Shown piece by piece: positions 47,040 through 55,331 of a DNA stretch of 64,000 nt (the stretch's first letter is position 1; the number at the start of each line of letters is the position of its first letter). The notes below the pieces were generated by a model that had not been told where the DNA came from, did not search any database, and was given only the letters and a program-made list of their open reading frames with translations. Source of the DNA: Colwellia polaris (GTDB lineage: Bacteria > Pseudomonadota > Gammaproteobacteria > Enterobacterales > Alteromonadaceae); contig NZ_NBOE01000001.1 in the NCBI RefSeq assembly GCF_002104515.1, positions 186,001 to 250,000 of the forward strand, read 5' to 3'. A program made the translations under genes and the position numbers.

Positions 47040-47846
47040 TTAATCTAAAAAGCTATTATCTTGTGCATTTACCACTTGGTAGAGTGGTTGGAAGTTGCCC
47101 CAAGTGACTATGTCTGAGCCATTAGCCCGTTTGGTTTTCACTGCAATATCGTGACTAATCAGCTTTAATTCGCCAGCCGCTTGTGCCAAAAGCTGGCTTT
47201 GGCAGCAGCTATCCATTAAAACAAAGTTGGCAACGGCAGCGTCAAGCGACTTACCTACGGTGAGTAAACCATGGTTTTGTAAGATCACCGCGGTTTTATC
47301 AGCAAGTGAAGCTGCAATCATATCGCCTTCTTCTGCGTCGGCTACTACACCCGAAAACACATCAAAAACACTGTGGTTTTCGTAAAAAACACAGGCGTCT
47401 TGCGAAATAGGTTTAAGTAATTGTCCGAGTGATGAAAAAGCGCGGCCAAACTTAGTATGTGCATGAGCAACTGCGGCAACATCAGGGCGTGCCATATGAA
47501 TACGTGAATGAATAGCAAAGGCCGCATTATTAATTACTGAGTTACCCTCAACAATATTACCTTTGTGATCAACACGTACTAAATCTGAGGCTTTAATATG
47601 CGCGAAATGAATACCTAATGGGTTTACCCAAAAAGTTTCAGGGTCAATGCAATCACGCTGGGTAATATGCCCTGCTAGCCCTTCATCAAATCCGTGCATA
47701 GCAAAAACACGAAATCCAGCAGCTAGGCGCTGTTTTTCGTAGGTTTGTTGTGCTGCTAAATTGTCAAAAGTTGGTGGCATAGGTAAAGCAAATTTATCAC
47801 TACCTATAGTCATACTTTTTGCTTGCTCAATTAAATCGTTACTCAT
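47040..47846 (-). CDS. Class II aldolase/adducin domain protein
   Basis: From the ATG at 47846 (GGGA upstream) the product has 268 residues; a TTG at 47858 is a weaker start. Zinc-binding histidines are visible in VAHAHTKFGRAF and LQNHGLLTVG, as in fuculose-1-phosphate aldolase-type proteins. Such proteins cleave or decarboxylate sugar-phosphate-like or hydroxy acid substrates. It is divergent from a LysR gene and leads the aldolase-synthetase-BASS operon. The reaction is not known. Confidence 0.85.
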   Translation of the reverse strand: MSNDLIEQAKSMTIGSDKFALPMPPTFDNLAAQQTYEKQRLAAGFRVFAMHGFDEGLAGHITQRDCIDPETFWVNPLGIHFAHIKASDLVRVDHKGNIVEGNSVINNAAFAIHSRIHMARPDVAAVAHAHTKFGRAFSSLGQLLKPISQDACVFYENHSVFDVFSGVVADAEEGDMIAASLADKTAVILQNHGLLTVGKSLDAAVANFVLMDSCCQSQLLAQAAGELKLISHDIAVKTKRANGSDIVTWGNFQPLYQVVNAQDNSFLD

Positions 47847-47871
47847 AGCTATTCCCAAAAGACTGTTTGAC

Positions 47872-47891
47872 TTAAGTCTAATTAGTCTTAA
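47872..47891. promoter_or_regulatory. 20-bp palindrome, probable LysR operator
   Basis: TTAAGTCTAATTAGTCTTAA is symmetrical except for one mismatched pair (18 of 20 positions). It lies between the divergent class II aldolase (start 47846) and LysR (start 47932) genes. Confidence 0.65.
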
Positions 47892-47931
47892 AATAAATTG
47901 AAGTGATGCAAATTAATGGATATATATAAAT

Positions 47932-48837
47932 ATGCTGCATAGTAAAATTGATTTAAATTTATTTTTAATACTTAGAACCGTCTATTTAGAAGGGACTATT
48001 ACCGCTGCAGCAAATAAATTACATTTAACTCAGCCTGCGGTGAGTCATGCCTTATCAAGATTACGCGCTAAGTTTGATGATGTCTTGTTTATTCGTCATG
48101 GCCGAAAAATGGTGCCATCGGCGCTATGCCAGAAAATTATGCCGCAAGTTATCACCTCGTTAACTGCTTTAGAATCAACCCTGTTAGATAACCAATTGTT
48201 TGATGTAACCGCGCACAAACGTGAGATTAAATTTGGTTTTCGAGACATTCTTGAATCTATATTTTTTCCTACCCTAGTTACCGATTTACTGATCAATACA
48301 CCAAATATAACGATTAATAGCCGACAAGTGTCGCGTGTTGAAATGGAAAAGGCACTTGAGCAGCAAGAGTTAGATATTGTTATTGATGTACTTACGCCAA
48401 CCAGTAACGACATTAGAAGTACGTTGATTTGTAATGAAAGTTTCTCGTTAATATGTCGCCAAGGACACCCTATTCTTAACGAATTAACTTTAGAAAATTA
48501 TATTAAGGCTTCACACGCGTTAGTGGCACTTAAGGACTCTCGGGTAGACTTAGTTGACATGGCGCTAGCAAACCACGGCGCTACACGTAATATAGTGCTT
48601 CAATGCGAGCATTATTTTGCCGCTACAAGTGTGATAAGTCGGTGCGACATGTTGTTAACCATGCCCAACGCATACGCGAATTTATTAAAAGAGAAAATGC
48701 CCGTTGAGGTTGTGCCATTACCTTTTGAGGTACCTGTATTGCCGGTACATATGTATTGGCATAAACAAGCTGAGCATGATCCTATCAATGGTTGGATGCG
48801 AGAAAAACTATTAGTTATTGCCAAAGAGTTGTTGTGA
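47932..48837 (+). CDS. LysR-type regulator divergent from the aldolase
   Basis: This 301-residue regulator has a LysR helix-turn-helix (about 8-66, ITAAANKLHLTQPAVSHALS) and an effector domain. Its C-terminal part (PVLPVHMYWHKQAEHDPINGW) parallels the same part of the LysR at 43119 (VSTHLYWHQNTEQDDALLW), suggesting a common origin. It probably controls the aldolase-synthetase-BASS operon through the palindrome at 47872. It converges on the TonB receptor gene across a shared terminator. Confidence 0.87.
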   Translation: MLHSKIDLNLFLILRTVYLEGTITAAANKLHLTQPAVSHALSRLRAKFDDVLFIRHGRKMVPSALCQKIMPQVITSLTALESTLLDNQLFDVTAHKREIKFGFRDILESIFFPTLVTDLLINTPNITINSRQVSRVEMEKALEQQELDIVIDVLTPTSNDIRSTLICNESFSLICRQGHPILNELTLENYIKASHALVALKDSRVDLVDMALANHGATRNIVLQCEHYFAATSVISRCDMLLTMPNAYANLLKEKMPVEVVPLPFEVPVLPVHMYWHKQAEHDPINGWMREKLLVIAKELL

Positions 48838-48924
48838 TTTTTGCTGTGGGTATCAAGGCATATCAAGTGATACAGATAAAGAAATATTAAAGGTAAGGCA
48901 TGGTGTAGAGCGTTAAGTGAAAAA

Positions 48925-48970
48925 TTAAAAAAGCACGGCACATTGCTTTGTGCGCGTGCTAAATTTTTAT
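48925..48970. terminator. Bidirectional terminator between LysR and TonB receptor genes
   Basis: AGCACGGCAC and GTGCGCGTGCT pair with one bulge. The left flank is A-rich (AAAATTAAAAA) and the right flank is AAATTTTTATAA, so transcripts from both strands meet a T-rich run after the stem. Confidence 0.72.
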
Positions 48971-48990
48971 AACAATAATACGTTTATATG

Positions 48991-51354
48991 CTAAAAGTTA
49001 TAACTCGCTTGCAAGTGATAACTACGAGGGCGCTCTGACAAGAAACGATGCGCATAGCTTAATACAGGGACATCGTTTGCCTGACTAAAGGTTTGCTCGT
49101 CGGTTAAGTTTTTCACTAAAAATGCTAGGGTCCAAGCATCATCTTTGTCTGTTACTTCAAGTCTAAAGTTTACTTTTTCATAGGCTTTTTGCACAGCAAT
49201 GGGATCTAAATCTTGTTCAAGAAAATAGTCATCACTGAAATTAACCGATAAATTTGCCGACAGCGGATAGCCTGAAAATATTTCGGTATTGTAGTCAAGT
49301 GCGAGGTTACCTGAATAATCAGGAGCAAAAGCGCCTGTTTTGCCACTCAAATCTTGTGTTGCTTGGCCCAGTAATTCAGCTTGACGTACTGTTGGAGAAG
49401 CTCCCGTGTAACTCTCGTATTCAAAATCAAGTAAGGCAATATTGGCTGATAGGGTCCAGTTGTCGTTTATTGCCCAGCGGCTATCAATTTCAATACCTTG
49501 TACTTTGGTTTCAGCTGCATTTTTTACCACAAAAGCATTGCCGTTAAACTCAGATACTTGCAAGTCTTCGTATTTGGTGTGGAAAATGGTGGCGTTAATT
49601 TCTAAAACATTTTTAATGGGCTCAGACTTTATACCAAACTCAATATTAGTGGCTTTTTCATCATCAAACTCGAAACCTGACTCAGGATCAGGTTGATTAC
49701 CGCTTGAACTGTTTAAACCTGAGCCGTCATAGCCACCTGCTTTATAACCAATACCGGCACTAGCGAATAGCATGGTGTCTTCGAAACCTAGATACTGCAC
49801 ACTAATGCTTGGTGATAGATGTGACTCGTCGCGATCAGCTTCAATTTCATGCATGCCTGCACCAGATAACGCTGCAGCAATGCCGGGTACTAAGGTATTA
49901 ACAAACTGTTGTACAGGTTCAGGCACGCCTTCAGCAAACATGGCGTATGAACTTTGTTCACTAGTAACTTCTTTTTCTTCTTTTTGATAACGTAAACCAA
50001 GATTGGCACGCCAGTCGTTATTTACATTCCAAGTCAGTGAAGCAAACGCAGAATAGCTTTCTTGGTCTTGTTCAAATAACGCCCGAGTACCCACTGAAGT
50101 TGCTGGCGGCAACGTTGGGATAAGCGTTGATGCTGCTAGTAAAATATCGTTTGGATGGCTAAGTTCGCTGTTCATGTAAAATACGCCTGCAACGTATTCA
50201 AAGGTTTCACCGGCGGGCGAAGAAACACGAAACTCTTGAGTAAATTGCTCAAAGTTCTCAATATGATCTTGTTTAATCAAAGAAACTTCAGAATAATCAG
50301 CATCGAATAAAGCATCCCAGTCGTAATCACTGTAAGTAGTAATCGAGGTAAACTCATATTCACCATGGTCGTAAGTTAGCTGCAATACGGCATTATTTGA
50401 AGTTGTAGAATTACCTTCATCTAGCCCGCCAGGGTGTTGGTCACCCGATACCGCGCTGGTGTAATCAAGGCCTGAAGCATCAGAAAGTAAAAATGAGCGG
50501 TAGCCAACGTTACCTAGGTTAGCCGGATCGCTAGCCACTTGTTCATTACGACTCGTTTCATCAACAATATATTGATAACGAGAGCCCTTAGTATCAAAGC
50601 TAGCATGTTCCCATTTGAATAGTGCGTTTACGTTGTCGCTTAATTGCCAATCAGCAGAAAATCTAACCCCGCTAGCTTCTGAGGAAGATTCGTCTTTATC
50701 GCGGGCAATGTTGTTAATATAGCCGTCCATTGATTCATCAAAAGCCGCAATTCGAATAGCTAAATCATCATTTATTGCAAAATTTGCCATAGCGTTAATA
50801 CGGCGCTCGTTGTCAGAGCCATACTCAACTGAAATAGAGCCTTCATTTTCATCGGTCGGCGAATTTGTCACCATACTAAAAGCACCGGCGGTAGCGTTTT
50901 TACCAAACATAACGGCTTGCGGGCCTTTGATTAGCTCTATACGCTGCATGTCTAAAAAAGGAAACTTAGCTTGATGCCCGCGACCTAAGTAAATACCGTC
51001 TTTGTACATGGCAACCGATTGTTCAAAACCGGCATTGGTGCCTGAGCCAATACCGCGGACAAATATGCGCTTACTACTTGAAGATTCTGTTATGTGCACA
51101 TTGGGTAAAGACTCAGACATGCCCAACAAGTTATCTATGTTGTTTTTCTCTAAACTAGCGCCTGTAAACGCTTGAATAGACGTTGGAACATCTTGAATTG
51201 ATTGCACGCGCTTTTGAGATGTAACGGTAATACGCTCCAAGCCTGCTGCTTTCTCTTGTTGCTGTGCTTCAGCTGCAAAGGTGCTACTTGGCATAACAAT
51301 AGCTGAATAAATAACTGCCTGTGTAGCAATACTCACTAGTGAACGTTTAAACAT
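48991..51354 (-). CDS. TonB-dependent outer-membrane receptor
   Basis: This 787-residue protein has a signal peptide (cleavage likely after STFAA near residue 28), a TonB-box-like ERITVTSQKR, a plug domain (about 50-165; FVRGIGSG, IELIKGPQAVMFGKNATAGA) and a C-terminal 22-strand-type barrel ending in an aromatic (YNF). Such receptors import large or scarce substrates into the periplasm. It is separated from the neighbouring clusters by a terminator and its own 407-bp upstream gap. Its substrate is unknown; proximity to the acid-catabolism genes is suggestive. Confidence 0.9.
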   Translation of the reverse strand: MFKRSLVSIATQAVIYSAIVMPSSTFAAEAQQQEKAAGLERITVTSQKRVQSIQDVPTSIQAFTGASLEKNNIDNLLGMSESLPNVHITESSSSKRIFVRGIGSGTNAGFEQSVAMYKDGIYLGRGHQAKFPFLDMQRIELIKGPQAVMFGKNATAGAFSMVTNSPTDENEGSISVEYGSDNERRINAMANFAINDDLAIRIAAFDESMDGYINNIARDKDESSSEASGVRFSADWQLSDNVNALFKWEHASFDTKGSRYQYIVDETSRNEQVASDPANLGNVGYRSFLLSDASGLDYTSAVSGDQHPGGLDEGNSTTSNNAVLQLTYDHGEYEFTSITTYSDYDWDALFDADYSEVSLIKQDHIENFEQFTQEFRVSSPAGETFEYVAGVFYMNSELSHPNDILLAASTLIPTLPPATSVGTRALFEQDQESYSAFASLTWNVNNDWRANLGLRYQKEEKEVTSEQSSYAMFAEGVPEPVQQFVNTLVPGIAAALSGAGMHEIEADRDESHLSPSISVQYLGFEDTMLFASAGIGYKAGGYDGSGLNSSSGNQPDPESGFEFDDEKATNIEFGIKSEPIKNVLEINATIFHTKYEDLQVSEFNGNAFVVKNAAETKVQGIEIDSRWAINDNWTLSANIALLDFEYESYTGASPTVRQAELLGQATQDLSGKTGAFAPDYSGNLALDYNTEIFSGYPLSANLSVNFSDDYFLEQDLDPIAVQKAYEKVNFRLEVTDKDDAWTLAFLVKNLTDEQTFSQANDVPVLSYAHRFLSERPRSYHLQASYNF

Positions 51355-51761
51355 GTATTGGCTTCCCCATTGATAAATGAAATCGTGCTTGTTGTATTTA
51401 ATTTCTGCACTTTGTTGATTGAAATCATGTTGAAGCTAGCTAGTATTAAATGAAAATGATGTTTAGTTATCTTTAAGTATGAATGAAATGCATACAATAG
51501 TAATGAGTTGACGCATTTAACGAACAAAGATTCGCAAAAAATCAAGCTTGAATTAGTATTTAAGTTGTCGGTTTTTTTTGAGGAAAGTAGTTGTTTTTGT
51601 TGTAAAAAAATTAATGTCAACGATTTGCTTTGCACTGTAATGGTTAAGTTTAATTACCCACTACAGTGGTATTTGGCTAACAATTTAACTAAATATTTCA
51701 ATAGATTTGATTTGCTACTCTTGAGCACCGAAATGTTGAAGTAATCTATTTATTAGTAAAA
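51355..51761. other. Gene-free region upstream of the TonB receptor gene
   Basis: This 407-bp AT-rich stretch lies between the TonB receptor start and the alginate lyase stop. It must hold the receptor promoter. A short CCACT-AC-AGTGG inverted repeat occurs at 51659-51670. The reading frames here are short with no ribosome site and I do not call them genes. Confidence 0.5.
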
Positions 51762-52835
51762 CTATTCAGGCTTTTTAGCGGCGCCAGTTGTTAGTTTTGT
51801 AAATGTAACTTGCGCGTAATCGCCATTTTTTTTATCCGTTTGCCAGTCGCCCGTTCCTAGGCATTTAGGATACCAAAAACCAGGATCATCTTTAATGCTA
51901 CATTGGTTATATGCGCCGGCTTTAAAAAACAAAGCATCACCAAGATAGCCATTTGGATGATCATACTTGTCTACCTTACTGTTCGCATCAATGTTGTTTG
52001 CTAAGTTAATTTGAAACTTTACGGTTTTATGGCGTGCCGTAGTGAACGTTAAATACATAATGTCGTTGTAAACATTAATTTCGTAACTAAATTCTTCATT
52101 TAATGCTATGCCATTTTCACCGGGCTCATTGCTTTCACTCCATAATTCACCCCACACTGGGTAGGCAATATCAACACGATTAACATCTGCTTTTGGTAAG
52201 TTACGTTCATAGTTCCAAAACACTGAACCATATTGGTGATTTGGCCATTTTTTAAAGTAAATTTTTATCGGTTCATTGCCATAACCAAAACCATTACCTT
52301 GTGCAACGATGGCTTTGTCTTTAGTGGCATGTATTTGTCCAACTACTACAGAGTAAGCTGGGTTTTTGTTTGGATAAGTCGCTCGTTTAGCAACGTGGTT
52401 TACTTTTACTGTGGCTTGTAAGTTACCACCAATTTGAGCATGGTTTTTTACATTTGGGTGAGATTTTAAGGAAAAATTATTAGCCGGCGCATTACTTTTA
52501 ACTTTAGGACCACCTAATAATTGATGTAACTCACTTCGGGTATTAGTTGAATTTGCGGTGGTAAATGCTTTGTTAGGTGTAGCAAATACCAAATTATTAT
52601 TGTCATCAAGATAGAAATAATCGGGGTGACTATAGTGTTGAATATCAATGCGACTTACCTGATCAACTTTGCCGTTATTATCTTTATCGGTTGGTACCGT
52701 AATTTTCCATGTTGATAAATCAAACTGAGTCGCAGGAATTACGTTGAGTGACTCTTGGTTACCTGTGCTAGTGCCGCAACTCGTGATGAAGAAGGTACTT
52801 ACTATGGTTGACGCTAGTATTGTCTTAAATTTCAT
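51762..52835 (-). CDS. Polysaccharide lyase family 7 alginate lyase, lipoprotein
   Basis: The 357-residue protein has a lipoprotein signal with lipobox FFITSC (Cys about residue 20), so it should be anchored in the envelope. PL7 signatures are clear: RSELHQLLGG (R-x-E-L; about 101), VVGQIHAT (Q-I-H; about 165) and FFKAGAYNQCS (YFKAGxYNQ-like; about 305). It cleaves alginate by beta-elimination, leaving unsaturated ends; the Q-I-H variant is associated with guluronate-containing alginate. It lies 61 bp downstream of lacI on the same strand. Confidence 0.92.
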   Translation of the reverse strand: MKFKTILASTIVSTFFITSCGTSTGNQESLNVIPATQFDLSTWKITVPTDKDNNGKVDQVSRIDIQHYSHPDYFYLDDNNNLVFATPNKAFTTANSTNTRSELHQLLGGPKVKSNAPANNFSLKSHPNVKNHAQIGGNLQATVKVNHVAKRATYPNKNPAYSVVVGQIHATKDKAIVAQGNGFGYGNEPIKIYFKKWPNHQYGSVFWNYERNLPKADVNRVDIAYPVWGELWSESNEPGENGIALNEEFSYEINVYNDIMYLTFTTARHKTVKFQINLANNIDANSKVDKYDHPNGYLGDALFFKAGAYNQCSIKDDPGFWYPKCLGTGDWQTDKKNGDYAQVTFTKLTTGAAKKPE

Positions 52836-52896
52836 TTTATATGCCTTTAATAAAAATTGTTAAGTCGAGTGTTATATTGCGATTTTTAACTAAACG

Positions 52897-53904
52897 TTAT
52901 GGCGCTTTACAAGAAGATCTTTTAATTAGTGAGCAAGGTACCATCACTTTCTTGGCTGAAGTTTGTTTTTCATTAAGTAAATTGAGTAGCGCGCTAGCAG
53001 ATTCAGTGCCTATTTCGTAAGGCTCTTGTTTAATCACAGTAATAGGCACTTTAAAAAATTTAGCCATGGGGATATCGTCAAAACTAATAACTGATACATC
53101 GTCAGGAATGGTGATATTTCCGTGCTCTAAATTTTCCAGTAATGCGGTAGTAATCGCTAAATGTTGGGTGAAAAAAGCACTAGGTGGATGCAACTGCGAA
53201 AGTACTTCTGTGGGTGAAAGTTCAAACCCGGTTTCACGATGCCAATATTGAATAAGCTGATTATCAACACTCATTCCATGCTTAAGATGCGCTTCTAAAT
53301 AGCCTTGGTAACGTTCGTTTCGTGATTTAACACTGTCGAAATGTTGTGTAATAAAGCAAATTCGCTTGTGACCTAACGTAATTAAATAGTCAGTAGCATC
53401 AAACGCACCTTGGCGGTAATCTGATAATATTATGTGCTTTTCGGTACCGTCGTGCTCCAGTTGAAATTGCACAACGGGTAAACCTTTGTCGATAAATTTG
53501 CAGATAAGCTCAGCGTTTTTTCCTGACGACGCGATAATAATACCGTCAACATTTAGCTGTCTTAACGCCTGTAAAGATTGCGCTTCAATCGTTGGATCGA
53601 AATCTGTGTTGTAAATTAAAACGTTATAGCCATTTTTTTTACAAAAATCATCAATACCTCGTATCGCTTTACCTGTGTATGAACCGGTAACGTCACGCAC
53701 AATAACGCCAATGGTTTTCGTTTTAGCTGTTTTCAGGCTTCTGGCAATAGGGTTTGGTACATAATCTAGCTCTTCAATCGCTTGCATTATTCTTTGTTTG
53801 GTTTTTTCTGCCATGTAATCAAAACGGCCATTTAAATATTGAGAAACCGTGCTTTTAGACACGCCAGCTTTCTCAGCTACATCGATTAACTTGATTTTTA
53901 CCAT
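52897..53904 (-). CDS. LacI family transcriptional repressor
   Basis: The 335-residue regulator begins with a LacI helix-turn-helix and hinge (MVKIKLIDVAEKAGVSKSTV; NPIARSLKT), followed by a sugar-binding periplasmic-type domain. It is divergent from the manD operon and reads toward the alginate lyase gene. Two CG-centred palindromes in the divergent gap are its probable operators. It may respond to a uronic or ketodeoxy acid such as KDG, by analogy with other LacI regulators of uronate use; the effector is inferred. Confidence 0.9.
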   Translation of the reverse strand: MVKIKLIDVAEKAGVSKSTVSQYLNGRFDYMAEKTKQRIMQAIEELDYVPNPIARSLKTAKTKTIGVIVRDVTGSYTGKAIRGIDDFCKKNGYNVLIYNTDFDPTIEAQSLQALRQLNVDGIIIASSGKNAELICKFIDKGLPVVQFQLEHDGTEKHIILSDYRQGAFDATDYLITLGHKRICFITQHFDSVKSRNERYQGYLEAHLKHGMSVDNQLIQYWHRETGFELSPTEVLSQLHPPSAFFTQHLAITTALLENLEHGNITIPDDVSVISFDDIPMAKFFKVPITVIKQEPYEIGTESASALLNLLNEKQTSAKKVMVPCSLIKRSSCKAP

Positions 53905-53937
53905 GGATTTTTCTTTGAGGCGCTAAATATTCGAGTG

Positions 53938-53966
53938 TTGACATTGTGCAACAGTGTGCTAATTTA
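53938..53966 (+). promoter_or_regulatory. Probable promoter of the manD operon
   Basis: A consensus TTGACA at 53938-53943 is followed at 16-17 bp by TAATTT/AATTTA (53960-53966). Transcription would start near 53972, at the edge of the operators, about 95 bp before the manD start. Confidence 0.65.
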
Positions 53967-53970
53967 ATCA

Positions 53971-53999
53971 ACTAAACCGATTTAGTAAAACGATTTAGT
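53971..53999. promoter_or_regulatory. Two overlapping LacI-type operators
   Basis: ACTAAACCGATTTAGT (53971-53986) and AGTAAAACGATTTAGT (53984-53999) are 16-bp palindromes centred on CG, each with two mismatched pairs. Their centres are 13 bp apart. CG-centred palindromes are the standard LacI-family operator form. They cover the presumed transcription start of the manD operon, and the lacI start (53904) is 67 bp to the left. Confidence 0.75.
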
Positions 54000-54066
54000 T
54001 TGTTCGGTAAATCATAGTTACTCTGCTGATTTAGTATTGAATGAGTATTGAACGTAAGGAAGATAA

Positions 54067-55284
54067 GTGAAAATTGAAGCGATAAAAGTCTTTGTATGTA
54101 GCCCTGGTAGGAACTTTGTCACGGTAAAAGTGATGACTGATGCTGGTGTTTACGGTTTAGGTGATGCAACAGTAAATGGCCGAGAAATGGCTGTTGTTAC
54201 CTATTTAGAAGAACACGTAATTCCTTGTTTAATAGGTAGAGACCCAAGCAACATTGAAGACATTTGGCAATATTTGTACAAAGGTGTGTATTGGCGAAAA
54301 GGGCCAATTAATATGGCCGCGATTGCAGCGATTGATATGGCACTTTGGGATATTAAAGGAAAAGTGGCTGGTTTACCTGTGTATCAGTTACTTGGTGGAA
54401 AAAGCCGTAAGGGTGTTACCTTGTACGCACACGCCAATGGGGAAAGCATTGCTGACACACTTGATAAAACACAGGTATTAATTGAACAAGGCTTTAAGGC
54501 TATTAGATTACAGTCGGCAATTCCCGGGCTTAAAGTAACTTATGGCGTTCTAGGGGATAAAAAAGATTATTACGAATTGCAGGGCAATCGCCCTTTGCCG
54601 CCAGAAGAAGAATGGTCAACGCCAAAATATTTTAATTCGGTGGTCGAGCTATTTCGTGCTGCACGTGAACGTTTTGGTGATGAAATTCAATTTGTTCATG
54701 ATGTACACAGTAGGCTAACACCCATTGAATCAGCCAAACTCGGTAAGTTATTAGAAGAGTTTAATTTATTGTTTCTCGAAGATGCTTCAATGGCAGAGAA
54801 CCAAGATAATTTTTCCATAATCAGGCAGCACACCACAACGCCATTGGCTATTGGCGAAACCTACAATACGATTTGGGATTGTAAAGATCTGATACAAAAC
54901 CAGCTTATTGACTATATTCGAGTGGCCGCAACACATGCCGGTGGTATTACGGCGTTAAGACGTATCGCAGATTTTAGCAGTATATATAACGTAAAAACGG
55001 CACCGCATGGCGCTCCTGATTTATCGCCGATTTGTTTTGCAGCGCATATGCATCTTAATATTTGGACACCTAATTTTGGTATTCAAGAGTTTGTAGGTTT
55101 TGGTAATGAGCAATTAAAGCAAATATTTAAGCATGAATATAGCGTAAAAAATGGCATGGCTTATATGAGTGAGGCGCCGGGCTTAGGTATAGAATTTGAT
55201 GAAGAAGCGGCGAGTCAATATCCTTATAAACGCTCTTATTTGCCCGTAAGTCGGTTAGAAGATGGCACATTGTGGAACTGGTAA
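54067..55284 (+). CDS. manD: D-mannonate dehydratase, ManD (RspA-type) enolase superfamily
   Basis: The 405-residue enzyme keeps the ManD residues: Arg147 (IRLQ), Tyr159, Asp212 and His214 (VHDVHSR), Glu238 (FLEDASMAENQ), Glu264 (GETYNTIWDC), His314 (APHGAPDLSP) and a C-terminal DGTLWNW. These align, allowing a 2-residue shift, with characterised ManD proteins. It should dehydrate D-mannonate to 2-keto-3-deoxy-D-gluconate; the Ala after His-Gly fits, as I recall, the high-activity group. Start is a GTG with AAGGA 6 bp upstream. It heads the LacI-controlled operon. Confidence 0.88.
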   Translation: MKIEAIKVFVCSPGRNFVTVKVMTDAGVYGLGDATVNGREMAVVTYLEEHVIPCLIGRDPSNIEDIWQYLYKGVYWRKGPINMAAIAAIDMALWDIKGKVAGLPVYQLLGGKSRKGVTLYAHANGESIADTLDKTQVLIEQGFKAIRLQSAIPGLKVTYGVLGDKKDYYELQGNRPLPPEEEWSTPKYFNSVVELFRAARERFGDEIQFVHDVHSRLTPIESAKLGKLLEEFNLLFLEDASMAENQDNFSIIRQHTTTPLAIGETYNTIWDCKDLIQNQLIDYIRVAATHAGGITALRRIADFSSIYNVKTAPHGAPDLSPICFAAHMHLNIWTPNFGIQEFVGFGNEQLKQIFKHEYSVKNGMAYMSEAPGLGIEFDEEAASQYPYKRSYLPVSRLEDGTLWNW

Positions 55285-55331
55285 ACACTGGCATTGTGGG
55301 CTTTGATTAAACATAAAAACAGGATTAATAC

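Noticed and set aside
51508-51744. Small frame upstream of the TonB receptor
   Set aside because: It lacks a ribosome site and compositional support; more likely promoter DNA.
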